Source of the DNA: an uncultured Granulosicoccus sp.
GTDB lineage: Bacteria; Pseudomonadota; Gammaproteobacteria; Granulosicoccales; Granulosicoccaceae
Assembly (NCBI GenBank): GCA_947495035.1
Contig: CANLXI010000038.1
Span: forward strand, 1-62,673
DNA: 62,673 bases
Direction: 5' to 3'
Shown here: piece by piece, positions 45,920 to 54,705 of the stretch
How the letters are laid out: every line of letters starts with the position of its first letter
How positions within the stretch are numbered: the first letter of the stretch is position 1
Position numbers and translations under genes: made by a program
The notes under the pieces: model-generated
Told to the model about the DNA's origin: nothing
What the model saw: the letters and a program-made list of their open reading frames with translations, nothing else
Database searches by the model: none

Positions 45920-46894
45920 TCAGTCACATGACATGATGTCGGCATAGGTATCCGGGTCGACTATCGTGGTGTTCGCGACCGTCATGGCAGGCAGGGGCTC
46001 ACCGGTTTCGATGGAGTTGATGAGTGCACGGGCCGCCGCATCGCCGACATCGACGCCGCTGATGTACAGTGCTGCCTTGAATCCCGTGTCGATACCGGCT
46101 TTCCAGGGACGGCAGGCCTCATAGGCACCCAGCCCGACGGCGATGACATCGTTCGCACTGAATCCGGCATTCTTCAGGGCATTGCTTGCACCGAGCACGC
46201 CCTCGTCATTGCATGCATAGACCACCCAGTGATCAACCCCGGGATTGGCCGTGATGACCGGACCCGCTGCCGTCAGAGCGGCATCTGCCGTTCCGTCGTA
46301 AGTCACCGCTACCACCTTGTCAGCACTGCCGCCTGCCGCTATCACTTGCGCCTGCGCCGCACCTGTACGGTCATTGCAGACGGACAATGTCTGTACTTCG
46401 ACGCTCATGATGCCGTAGTTGTCTCCACTCAGCCAATCACTCTCCTGCAGCAATTGACCGGCCCGCTCACCCACCTTGGTGCCCATGGCAACGCCGTCAA
46501 AACCGGCAAATGGCACGGCATCCCCCTGTGCATTGCTCAATGGATCATCAGTGGCGATAAGCGCCACTCCGGCATCGGCCGCAGCGGTGGCAATGGCAGG
46601 CCCCAGAGACTGGTCCGGCGCCGTGATGCCGATGCCCCTGGCACCTGCCGCGATGGCATCGGACACGGCAGTGATTGCCAGGTTCGAATCCATTTCCACA
46701 TTGATGATGCGCGCCTCATAGCCCAGCTCTTCGGCGGCACGGGAAAAACCCTCACCTTGATCGATGAAGTATTGCTGCGTGCCGCTCTTGTAGATAGCAA
46801 CGATCAGCTTGTCCTCGGCCAGTGCTGATCCGGTGACTCCCGCGGTCATCGCAACGATGGCCGTGGCCAGAGCTATGGATCTTGATTGGTGCAT
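45920..46894 (-). CDS. AraF-like periplasmic sugar-binding protein
   Basis: This 324-residue protein has a signal peptide (IALATAIVAMTAGVTGSALA, cut at ALA-E) and a periplasmic binding protein fold resembling AraF: DKLIVAIYKSGTQQYFIDQG, GIGITAPDQSLGPAI, VVYACNDEGVLGA and the VGLGAYEACRPWKAG region. It is the first gene of the operon and divergent from the SDR gene. The ligand may be L-arabinose or D-galactose-like; the linked DgoD favours galactose. Confidence 0.88.
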   Translation of the reverse strand: MHQSRSIALATAIVAMTAGVTGSALAEDKLIVAIYKSGTQQYFIDQGEGFSRAAEELGYEARIINVEMDSNLAITAVSDAIAAGARGIGITAPDQSLGPAIATAAADAGVALIATDDPLSNAQGDAVPFAGFDGVAMGTKVGERAGQLLQESDWLSGDNYGIMSVEVQTLSVCNDRTGAAQAQVIAAGGSADKVVAVTYDGTADAALTAAGPVITANPGVDHWVVYACNDEGVLGASNALKNAGFSANDVIAVGLGAYEACRPWKAGIDTGFKAALYISGVDVGDAAARALINSIETGEPLPAMTVANTTIVDPDTYADIMSCD

Positions 46895-46933
46895 ACCGTG
46901 TTTCCTCTTCCGTTTCCAAGTGTGTTTGGAGTA

Positions 46934-46952
46934 TTATCTGTTTATAAGATAA
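46934..46952. promoter_or_regulatory. Palindrome between divergent sugar genes
   Basis: A ttatct/agataa inverted pair (6-bp arms, 7-nt spacer) lies in the 88-bp gap between the AraF-like gene and the SDR gene. It could be the operator of a shared regulator; no regulator gene is adjacent. Confidence 0.45.
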
Positions 46953-46982
46953 AGTCAACAAGACAGCAAAGGCAGACGCGAA

Positions 46983-47759
46983 ATGGAACGACTGGTAGGC
47001 AAACATGCGGTAGTGACAGGGGGTGGTCAGGGTATCGGAGCGGCCATCGCCGAGCGTTTCGCCAGCGAAGGCGCCAATGTCACGATCGCGGAACTGAATG
47101 ACGAGATCGGCACTGCGACGGCCAAGCGACTGTGCCAGTCCATGGGACCCCGCATCCGCCACATCGGCACCGATATTGCCGATCCGGACAGTATCGCCAG
47201 CATGCATGAACAAGCCGTTGCCGCCTTCGGCACTGTCGATGTGCTGGTCAACAACGCCGGCATCAATGTCTTCAGAGAGCCGCTCGAGAGCACTCAGGCA
47301 GACTGGCAATTGTGCATGTCCATCGATCTGGAAGGCGCCTGGCAGTGTTGTCGGCAGGTTCTGCCGGACATGTTGCGACAGGAAAAGGGGGCCATCGTCA
47401 ATATTGCGTCAAACCATGCCTTCAGCATCATGAAGTCGACCTTCCCCTATCCGGTCGCCAAGCATGCCCTGCTCGGCCTGACTCGTTCCTTGGCTCTGGA
47501 GTACGCGGATCGTGGCATCGCAGTCAATGCCATCTCTCCAGGCTATGTGGACACCCCTATCGTGGACAACTATCTGGCCGGTATGGATGATCCCGTCGCC
47601 GCTCGTGCGCAGGTTGAAGCCAGCCAGCCCGTGGGACGCCTGTGCCAGCCCTCCGAGGTAGCAGCCGTGGCCACCTTGCTGGCATCGGATGAAGCACGAT
47701 TCATCATCGGCGAGAACATTGTCATCGACGGTGGTGTTGCCATTCGCATGTACCAGTAG
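46983..47759 (+). CDS. SDR dehydrogenase, probable sugar (galactose-type) 1-dehydrogenase
   Basis: This 258-residue short-chain dehydrogenase has the nucleotide motif TGGGQGIG (12-19), NNAG (90-93) and the catalytic S143, Y156 and K160 in YPVAK. Many SDR members of this branch oxidise aldoses or sugar alcohols at C1 with NAD(P)+. Divergent placement next to the importer, mutarotase and dgoD suggests oxidation of galactose to its lactone, but fucose, arabinose or rhamnose are possible. A lactonase is not seen in the window. A short hairpin follows the stop. Confidence 0.8.
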   Translation: MERLVGKHAVVTGGGQGIGAAIAERFASEGANVTIAELNDEIGTATAKRLCQSMGPRIRHIGTDIADPDSIASMHEQAVAAFGTVDVLVNNAGINVFREPLESTQADWQLCMSIDLEGAWQCCRQVLPDMLRQEKGAIVNIASNHAFSIMKSTFPYPVAKHALLGLTRSLALEYADRGIAVNAISPGYVDTPIVDNYLAGMDDPVAARAQVEASQPVGRLCQPSEVAAVATLLASDEARFIIGENIVIDGGVAIRMYQ

Positions 47760-47769
47760 CACCGAGCCC

Positions 47770-47789
47770 TGTCGTACCGCAGTACGACA
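47770..47789 (+). terminator. Short hairpin after the SDR gene
   Basis: An 8-bp stem (tgtcgtac with gtacgaca) and CGCA loop lie just after the SDR stop. There is no U-run. Confidence 0.4.
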
Positions 47790-47967
47790 CTGCATCCTCG
47801 GCCCCGACTGTCAGCGTCGTTCCGCCAAGCATGCGACGATGGAGCGTCGCCTGACGAAATCATCGCCTTGTCCAGGCTGCCAAGCGGCGAACCGGCGCTG
47901 TCAACAACGCTTGCAGAACCTGCTGTAATCCGGGAACGTGGGATAAAATCGGCAGGAAGGCTGTATC

Positions 47968-49911
47968 GTGTACAGGGCCATGAAATCACAAACGATTGGA
48001 CTACTGGTGGCAATCATGGCCGGAGGCCTTGCAATGCCCGACAGCCACGCCGGCGACATACTGATCCCTGCGCGATCGATCTGGAAGTTCGACAAGGGCG
48101 TACCCGAGGTCACGTCGAACGCCTGGAGCCGCATCGATTTCGATGATTCCGCATGGCCTTCCGGACCCGCCGGGTTCGGCTATGGCGATGATGACGACCT
48201 GACCGAATTGACCGACATGCAAGGCAATTACCGCGGTATCAGGATACGGCATGTCTTCACCATCGAGCATCCCGAGCGTGTCGATGAACTCCACCTCCAC
48301 GTTCGTTACGACGATGGCTTCATCGGTTATATCAATGGCCGGGAAGTCGTCAGGGCACATGCAGCGGACGTGGCCGGACATTGGACTGCTGACGATCATG
48401 AGGCGGATGAATTCGAACATTTCACCATTCAGCTGCGCAAGGGGCAGCTGCGAACGGGTAATAACGTCATCGCCATTGCCGGTGTCAACCGTTCGCTGGA
48501 CAGCAGTGACTTCTCTCTCGATCCGGTACTGGCCACCAGCAAGCTGGATCACCCCGGCATACCACCACAGCTCAGCAGAGCGCAGTTGCTGGCGGATCTG
48601 GATACGTTCGAGTCGCGACTGGAGGACCAGTCATCCTATCTGACCCTGACCGGATTCGACTATCGACAGGAGATCGCTGCATTACGCGACAATGCGGGTC
48701 CGACCCTGAGCACCGACGCGTTCGCACGTCAGCTGAGCCGCGTGATAGCCAGGCTTGGTGATGCCCACGCGGATGTTTCCCTGGAGACCCTGAAGGCGAA
48801 CACACGTTATCTGCCCTTTGTACTGGCCGACAGCGACGCCGGAGTGATCGCGATCGATGACGAGAGCAATCGCCTGCTGGATGCCGACCACCCCTTTGTG
48901 ATCGGGCTGGACGGTGTGGCATTGGATGACTGGCTGGCAGCGGCCGATCAGCATGTGAGTCAGGCCTCCTTGCAGCTCAGGCGACGCCGCGGGCTGCGAG
49001 AGCTACGCCGGGTCTCTATCCTGCGGTCCGAGCTGGACCTACCACCCAGTCAGCAGATCAGCGTCACACTGCAATCGGCCGATGCGAAGGAACAAGTCAC
49101 GCGGACCTTTTCCTTGAGTACCGAGCGGCTGCGCAGCGGCAAGGTGCCTCTGGGTGACAGTCGCCTGCTTGACGGCAATATCGGCTATCTGCGCATCGAT
49201 GCGATGAAGAATTCCAGAGTTGACGACAGACTGAACGAACTGGAAGGTTTTCTTGACACCGATGGCCTGATCATCGATGTCAGAGACAATTCAGGCGGCC
49301 GCTACGGCATGCTGGAGGCAATCCATGGCTACTTTCTGCCCGAGAACGCCGCCCCCTATGTGTCGAATATTGCCGCGTATCGCCGCAGCCAACAATTTGA
49401 TGATGACCATCTGCATTATCGACCAACCTACAGACTGAATCATCCAGACTGGAATGCGGAGCAGCGCGCTGCGATTCTGACAGCACTGCAGCGATTCGAG
49501 CCTCAATGGCGATTTCCCGACAATCTATTCAGCGACTGGCATTTCATGTTGCTGGAGAAACAGCCTCGAAACGAAAGGATCCACTATGATCGGCCTGTCG
49601 TCGTCTTGTCCAATGCAGGCTCGTTCAGTGCTACCGACGGCTTCCTGAGTGCCTTTGCCGATCTGCCGCAAGTCACCCTTGTCGGCTTGCCCAGTGCCGG
49701 CGGCAGCGGCGCAACCAAACGGTTCGAGCTACCCTACTCCGGTATCCGGATTGCATTGTCATCAATGGCATCCTACCGCCCTGACGGCCGCCTGTACGAC
49801 GGGCATGGCATTGAAGTGGATATACGCGTAGCCCCGGTCATCTCGGATTATCTCGGAGAGAGCGACACCGCTCTGGACAAGGCCATTGACGTGATCATCG
49901 CCAACAGATGA
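47968..49911 (+). CDS. Secreted S41-type peptidase with N-terminal beta-domain
   Basis: This 647-residue protein has a signal peptide (IGLLVAIMAGGLA, cut near HAG), an N-terminal beta-rich domain (about 30-190: IWKFDKGVPE, DDSAWPSGPAGFGYGDDD, VRYDDGFIGYINGREVV) like carbohydrate-binding modules, and a C-terminal peptidase S41-like domain (about 205-640) with GNIGYLRIDAMK, GLIIDVRDNSGG and the nucleophile region LSNAGSFSATDGF. GTG 47968 is supported by aggaagg 7 bp upstream; ATG 47980 also gives a signal peptide. It may process proteins or bind a glycan. It is a single gene. Confidence 0.8.
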   Translation: MYRAMKSQTIGLLVAIMAGGLAMPDSHAGDILIPARSIWKFDKGVPEVTSNAWSRIDFDDSAWPSGPAGFGYGDDDDLTELTDMQGNYRGIRIRHVFTIEHPERVDELHLHVRYDDGFIGYINGREVVRAHAADVAGHWTADDHEADEFEHFTIQLRKGQLRTGNNVIAIAGVNRSLDSSDFSLDPVLATSKLDHPGIPPQLSRAQLLADLDTFESRLEDQSSYLTLTGFDYRQEIAALRDNAGPTLSTDAFARQLSRVIARLGDAHADVSLETLKANTRYLPFVLADSDAGVIAIDDESNRLLDADHPFVIGLDGVALDDWLAAADQHVSQASLQLRRRRGLRELRRVSILRSELDLPPSQQISVTLQSADAKEQVTRTFSLSTERLRSGKVPLGDSRLLDGNIGYLRIDAMKNSRVDDRLNELEGFLDTDGLIIDVRDNSGGRYGMLEAIHGYFLPENAAPYVSNIAAYRRSQQFDDDHLHYRPTYRLNHPDWNAEQRAAILTALQRFEPQWRFPDNLFSDWHFMLLEKQPRNERIHYDRPVVVLSNAGSFSATDGFLSAFADLPQVTLVGLPSAGGSGATKRFELPYSGIRIALSSMASYRPDGRLYDGHGIEVDIRVAPVISDYLGESDTALDKAIDVIIANR

Positions 49912-49996
49912 GGCCTGAAGACTTCCGAATCATCCCGGTCCTGCCGCCAACAGACTGCCTGCCCCCTTGCAGGACAGGCGCTTGCCAGCCACAGAG

Positions 49997-52225
49997 TCAG
50001 TCGCGAGGGCCTGGCTCGGTCGTCCAGGACAACAGCGATTTCAGCGCCTTGGGCACCTTTTCGAACTCTTCCGGAGCGAGCCTCAGGGATGGCTGATTGT
50101 GGAAGTTGATGTAATCGCGAAACCAGGGCCTTTGATAGACCAGACTCAGTATCGGGCGCGGATTGTCCGATTGGTTCGCTTGTCCATGATGTGAGAGTCG
50201 ATAATCCATCAGGTAGCAATCGCCGACGGATGTCAGCGGAGTCTGCCAGGGCATCCCCTTGGAACGACTGCTCGTGTACACGTGTGAGCCTTTCTTGACA
50301 CGAGTCGTTCCCACACGTTCATCCAGATCGACCAGTGGGACCATCATGGTGACAGCGAAGCTGGGTTCCTTGACCGGCTTGGGATCATCGTGAAACAGGG
50401 CCTTGTGGTCCTTGTGCAGACGCTGATCGATGGAACCGGGCAGCGACATTGCCGAGGTGAAACAGCCGAGGATGCAGGCTTCTCCCAGAATGTCCTTCAT
50501 CAACGGCAGAGTCAGCCCATTGCCATACAAGGCAGGCTCATTGAATGGCTTGCTGATATCGATGGTGATCTGGAAACGCTTGTCCCCGATGCGCAAGGCA
50601 TCCTTGTGTCGTTGATTGGTCAGATAGGCCTGGTATCGTTCCTTGAAGGTTCCGTGGCACTGATCAAGCAATGATGGATCGAATACGCCTTTCAGTATCA
50701 GGACACCATACTTGCGAAACAGAGTGGCGCACAGCGCCAGGGTTTCCGGCAGTACCTGACCGGTTTCGCGCTCGGCATCGGAGAACCAGACCGTGGGAAC
50801 CATACCGTCCAGATCGGCATCCCGTTCCATCCGCTCCAGTTCATAAACGCGCTGTATCCGGGCTTGCAGATCCGGAGACGGGGCCTGCGTGTGGGCGCGA
50901 TGCAGATGTCGAAGCGACTGGCTGTAACATCCGTTGCGTGCATGCAGGCTACCCAAGCCCTCATGGGCAATGGCGTCATTGATATCGATGACCGTGCAGG
51001 CTTCGAAGCTCTTGATGGCTTGAGACACGCGATTGCGCCGCAGCTGCAGCTGTCCCAGCGCCTGCAGCGAGCCGACCTCATCAGGCTGCAGCTGCACACG
51101 ATGGGCAAGCAGCCGTTCTGCACGCCATGCACGACCCTGTCGCTCATAACCATCTGCCAATGCCACGATGCAATCGGATTCGGCAATGCAGAGCAGATCA
51201 CAGACATCCAGCAGATCACTCAAACGCTTCTTCAGATTGGTCTCAACCGTTTCGACATACTTTTCATCATCCCGGGGGAAACGGCCAAAACTGATGATGT
51301 AATGAATCATGCCAGCCACGGCCGCCGCACTCAGCGCCTTTCCGGTATCCGATGTTCCGGCATAGCCTGCGCTTTCCAGTGTCTCTCGATAAGCGCTGAA
51401 TTCGCGACGCGGTTGACGCAGACCCTCGAGATCCAGCAGGTGGATCTGCGGGAAATGCAACTGAACAAGTGATGAACAACCACTGAAAAGACCGTGCAAC
51501 GAGAGCCCCGCCGGACCCGACATCGCTTCGTCCCAGTCATACAGCATGATGCTACCGTCACGTGAGCGGGACGCATTCGCCGTTCGCAGATCACCATGAT
51601 TGAGTGTCACGGGTAGCGAATCGGCCTGCTTGATCCAGGCACGCAGCGCTGGCGCGCGTGCTTCCAGCAAGGCGCGGTAGGCTGCACACTGCGATGTGGA
51701 CAGGTAGAAGTCGGCTTGAACCCCTTGCACCGGATTCCGCGCAGCCTTGTCGGACGGGCTCAGAAAATCCAGCAGTTCATCCACAATGCCATCAAGCTGA
51801 AGCAGCGGCGCGGTCTGCAACAGTTCATCATCACCGCAGCTGTCCGCCTGGATACGGGCATAGGTCTGCAGCAACCGTGTGCGCTCCTGCTCGGACGCCT
51901 TGCGACTCAGATCCCTGCCCTTGCAATCACGCATGAGCAGCAGACCGCGATCGGAATCACTGGCGATGGCCGTCGGTACATACTGACCGAATCGCTCGCC
52001 GAGCCTTGCAAGCCGCTCGGGTGCCTGTGCCAGACTGGCTGGCAATATCTTCAGCCAGCTGTCGCTCTCCTCGCCGCTGATTCGATAGGTCGTGGCCCAG
52101 GGGGAATCGCGGACGATCGTGTGCCTGGAAACATCCACGAATTGCCCAGCCCAATCCAGCGCCTTATCGGTCGCCACTTTTGCGTCTGATTCCGCTTCTG
52201 ATGTCATGTTGATCTTGCTGTTCAT
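49997..52225 (-). CDS. APH kinase-TPR-PhyH dioxygenase fusion protein
   Basis: This 742-residue cytoplasmic protein combines three parts. The N-terminal part (about 20-340) is an aminoglycoside phosphotransferase-fold kinase with LNHGDLRTAN (D212, N217) and LYDWDE (D230). The middle (about 350-460) has TPR-like helices (AERLLAHRVQLQPDEVGSL, SFEACTVIDINDAIAHEGLG). The C-terminal part (about 475-735) is a phytanoyl-CoA dioxygenase-like Fe(II)/2-oxoglutarate domain with the H604-x-D606 motif in LHKDH, a distal His at 679 or 680 and the 2OG Arg R690. It could phosphorylate and hydroxylate one substrate. It closes the GSGK-exporter gene set; the target is inferred. Confidence 0.85.
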   Translation of the reverse strand: MNSKINMTSEAESDAKVATDKALDWAGQFVDVSRHTIVRDSPWATTYRISGEESDSWLKILPASLAQAPERLARLGERFGQYVPTAIASDSDRGLLLMRDCKGRDLSRKASEQERTRLLQTYARIQADSCGDDELLQTAPLLQLDGIVDELLDFLSPSDKAARNPVQGVQADFYLSTSQCAAYRALLEARAPALRAWIKQADSLPVTLNHGDLRTANASRSRDGSIMLYDWDEAMSGPAGLSLHGLFSGCSSLVQLHFPQIHLLDLEGLRQPRREFSAYRETLESAGYAGTSDTGKALSAAAVAGMIHYIISFGRFPRDDEKYVETVETNLKKRLSDLLDVCDLLCIAESDCIVALADGYERQGRAWRAERLLAHRVQLQPDEVGSLQALGQLQLRRNRVSQAIKSFEACTVIDINDAIAHEGLGSLHARNGCYSQSLRHLHRAHTQAPSPDLQARIQRVYELERMERDADLDGMVPTVWFSDAERETGQVLPETLALCATLFRKYGVLILKGVFDPSLLDQCHGTFKERYQAYLTNQRHKDALRIGDKRFQITIDISKPFNEPALYGNGLTLPLMKDILGEACILGCFTSAMSLPGSIDQRLHKDHKALFHDDPKPVKEPSFAVTMMVPLVDLDERVGTTRVKKGSHVYTSSRSKGMPWQTPLTSVGDCYLMDYRLSHHGQANQSDNPRPILSLVYQRPWFRDYINFHNQPSLRLAPEEFEKVPKALKSLLSWTTEPGPRD

Positions 52226-52273
52226 TCCGTCAATCCAGTGATGATCCGTCGTCTACGGCGGGTGGCATTCCAT

Positions 52274-53632
52274 TCAGGGTATCCGACACTCCGAGTGTCG
52301 CAAGCTCGCCTCTGGCAATCCGCTGGCGATGTCCGCGGCGCACAGGGAAGCTTCAATGCTGTTGGCGTGCTGATGTTCACCGATCTGTTTCAGCCACTGG
52401 GCATACTGCGTCAGCGTCTGCGCATCATTCGGCCAACTTTCCAGCAACTGTGCGTACAGGCGATGTGTCTGTCTCGTACCGAGTCTTTCACGATATTGAA
52501 GCAGTTTTTGCAGCGCCTCGGTCCGGCAGTCTTCAGACAGAAAGCGGGTTTTCTCCACATCAGCGCTGCGACGCACCTTGATCGAATAAACCGGCTGATC
52601 GACACCGCCGAGAGAATATTTGTAAGGCTCGTCTCCGCGCAGAAGGTGATAATGCCGGTAATGATTGGCAATGGCCCATTCGATCATGCGACTGTGCAAC
52701 AACAGTCCACCGGCAAGCGCATCGAACTGCAGATCACGTGCCGAAACAAAGAAGGAGACAGTCTCGCTTGCCTTGTCGAGATAACAGGCAATCATGCCAA
52801 CCGGTGTGTCCGCCTGATACAGAACCAGCAGCGCCAGATTTCCATCATCCAGCCCTTGCTGCAGGATTCGCCGATACTTGTCTGCCAGAAGATCCGTCCT
52901 GGCGCCCTTTCTGTCACGCCACTGCGTGCGCCACAGATGAACAAAGGCTGTCAGATCCTGTTCGTGATCGGCAGCGGCGGAAAATTCGATGCGCAGTTCG
53001 TCGCTGCTGTCGAGCACGCGAACCATGCGTCGCAAACGCTGACGAGTATTGGCACTCAGGCCCGCCAGATACTGTTCATGGCTGTCCGGCAATGCAATAC
53101 AGGGTGCAACGTCCAGCCGAGTCTGGCCGTCGTTATCCGTCTGATAGCGTTCATGTACCGAATAATCCAGGCGGGAGAACATTGCCGTCAACGCTCTATA
53201 TCGATCTTCACTCATCGACATGTCCGAGAATGACAGGGACTGCCAGCACATGTCGGACAATGCCGTAATCAGTGCCTCGATGGCCTCTTGCTCGAACTCC
53301 GGGGCACACAGCAAACCCGTTTGATCGGCCCAATCGTTACCGGCGAGAGCGTAGGAGCGGACAAAGCGCTGCCGCTCCTTGTGGATGAACAATCGCGACC
53401 GCAGTGGCAAGAAGGCAAGGTACTGCTGATTATCGCTGGCAGAACGCGCGGCGAGAATGCACACGGGTTCTGCCCGTCTGTCGAACAATTGCTTCAGCCA
53501 ACGCCAGGACAGGAACACATTGGCCGACGGATCCTGCCGATACAACGCTGTCCAGGCCTTCTCCAGCGCATCGAACTGCTGGCGTGTATCGACGAGTTCG
53601 ATGTTCATGGCAGTGACCGCAGCAGATGACAT
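52274..53632 (-). CDS. BcsL/FemAB-like GNAT acyltransferase
   Basis: This 452-residue protein belongs to the GNAT-related group with CelD/BcsL-type and FemAB-like folds (SWRWLKQLFD near 42-51, YLAGLSANTRQRLRRMVRVL at about 188-207, SFFVSARDLQFDALAGGLLL). The C-terminal 100 residues form TPR-like helices (QKLLQYRERLGTRQTHRLYA). Family members transfer acetyl, acyl or aminoacyl groups to amino sugars, peptidoglycan or peptide Lys. It lies between the two kinase-bearing genes, 17 bp from one and 48 bp from the other. ATG 53608 is an alternative start. Confidence 0.8.
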   Translation of the reverse strand: MSSAAVTAMNIELVDTRQQFDALEKAWTALYRQDPSANVFLSWRWLKQLFDRRAEPVCILAARSASDNQQYLAFLPLRSRLFIHKERQRFVRSYALAGNDWADQTGLLCAPEFEQEAIEALITALSDMCWQSLSFSDMSMSEDRYRALTAMFSRLDYSVHERYQTDNDGQTRLDVAPCIALPDSHEQYLAGLSANTRQRLRRMVRVLDSSDELRIEFSAAADHEQDLTAFVHLWRTQWRDRKGARTDLLADKYRRILQQGLDDGNLALLVLYQADTPVGMIACYLDKASETVSFFVSARDLQFDALAGGLLLHSRMIEWAIANHYRHYHLLRGDEPYKYSLGGVDQPVYSIKVRRSADVEKTRFLSEDCRTEALQKLLQYRERLGTRQTHRLYAQLLESWPNDAQTLTQYAQWLKQIGEHQHANSIEASLCAADIASGLPEASLRHSECRIP

Positions 53633-53649
53633 GAGGCATGAGTCATGAT

Positions 53650-54699
53650 CTAGAGCTCAGCGATCTTGCGTTCGGCTGCAGCAAACCAGTCTGCCAGCGG
53701 TGCAGTCAGTTCACACTCGGCAGACCAGCGCGCACCACGACGACAGAGCGCGTTTGCGCATTCGAGTGTCACACCGACCTTGTCTTCCTGAATGCATTTG
53801 TCCAGGTCCCACCAACCATCGGTCATGTGCTTGAGAATCAGCCCCAGGCGAACAACCATATGGAAACTGCCATAGGCCATCAGATATCGGTAGGCCTCAC
53901 CTTCATCCAGATCATCGGCGTACAGGGGCAGAAACTGGTCGATCAGCGATCGCTCGGCAGCCGGGTGATCCGGCAGAAATTCATCCCCCATCACCCAGGC
54001 CATATCATCCAGCCGATTGCGTTTTCCAGCGTGCTCCCAATCAAACCACTTGACGGTCCCCGCATCGGTCACCAGGGCATTTCCCGGCCGTGAATCCCAT
54101 TTGATGAACCGCGGCTGCCGAATGCGCAGCAGTTCGGTCAAGGCCGCCTGATCAAGTGCAGGTGCCGGTGCTTTCAGATAGTCACCGATGACTTGCGGTC
54201 GATGAAGCAGACCATGAATCCAGCTGTCCTCATCACCCAGTGCGTCGACCTTGCTCTCCAGACCTTCCGCCGATGCCGCCACTTGAATGGCGGCCAGCCC
54301 TGTCAGAGCCGCACCAATGAGCTGCCGATAGCGATCGGCATCTGCGCCTTTCAATGCCTCGGACAATCGTTGCCCGACCAGATCCTCCTGAATCAGGATC
54401 TGAGAATGGTTGGTTCCCAGCAAGCGGGGTACCGGCGCTTCGTGCACATTCAGAGCGCCGAGTGTGCTGACCTCCCGGCGAGCCAGTTGCAACGAGGAGC
54501 GACGTGTCGCAATGACCGAGCTGCCACACTCCAGCAACAGGCGATAGGACTCACGCGACTTTCCCCCCGGGTACTCGATGCCGACAACCTGCTTCTGCAA
54601 CAGTGATTCGGTTGCTCTGGTCAGGGCAATCCTTCGGTAATCGGCCGATTCACGTTTGCTGCGCGACCTGCTCTTACTGCGCGACCTGGTTTTTGCCAC
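53650..54699 (-). CDS. Stand-alone APH-fold phosphotransferase with RS-rich tail
   Basis: This 349-residue protein starts with a basic Arg-Ser/Lys-Ser tail (residues 4-16), then an APH-family kinase domain: ILIQEDLVGQRLSEAL, the catalytic loop IKWDSRPGNALV (D202, N207) and metal motif WFDWEHAG (D220). APH-fold enzymes phosphorylate aminoglycosides, choline, homoserine, hydroxylysine and others. The 6-bp gap to the secretion adaptor gene suggests operon membership. The second kinase in the same set is the fusion protein at 50-52 kb, so two kinases may act on the exported protein. Confidence 0.82.
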   Translation of the reverse strand: MAKTRSRSKSRSRSKRESADYRRIALTRATESLLQKQVVGIEYPGGKSRESYRLLLECGSSVIATRRSSLQLARREVSTLGALNVHEAPVPRLLGTNHSQILIQEDLVGQRLSEALKGADADRYRQLIGAALTGLAAIQVAASAEGLESKVDALGDEDSWIHGLLHRPQVIGDYLKAPAPALDQAALTELLRIRQPRFIKWDSRPGNALVTDAGTVKWFDWEHAGKRNRLDDMAWVMGDEFLPDHPAAERSLIDQFLPLYADDLDEGEAYRYLMAYGSFHMVVRLGLILKHMTDGWWDLDKCIQEDKVGVTLECANALCRRGARWSAECELTAPLADWFAAAERKIAEL

Positions 54700-54705
54700 G
54701 GTTAT

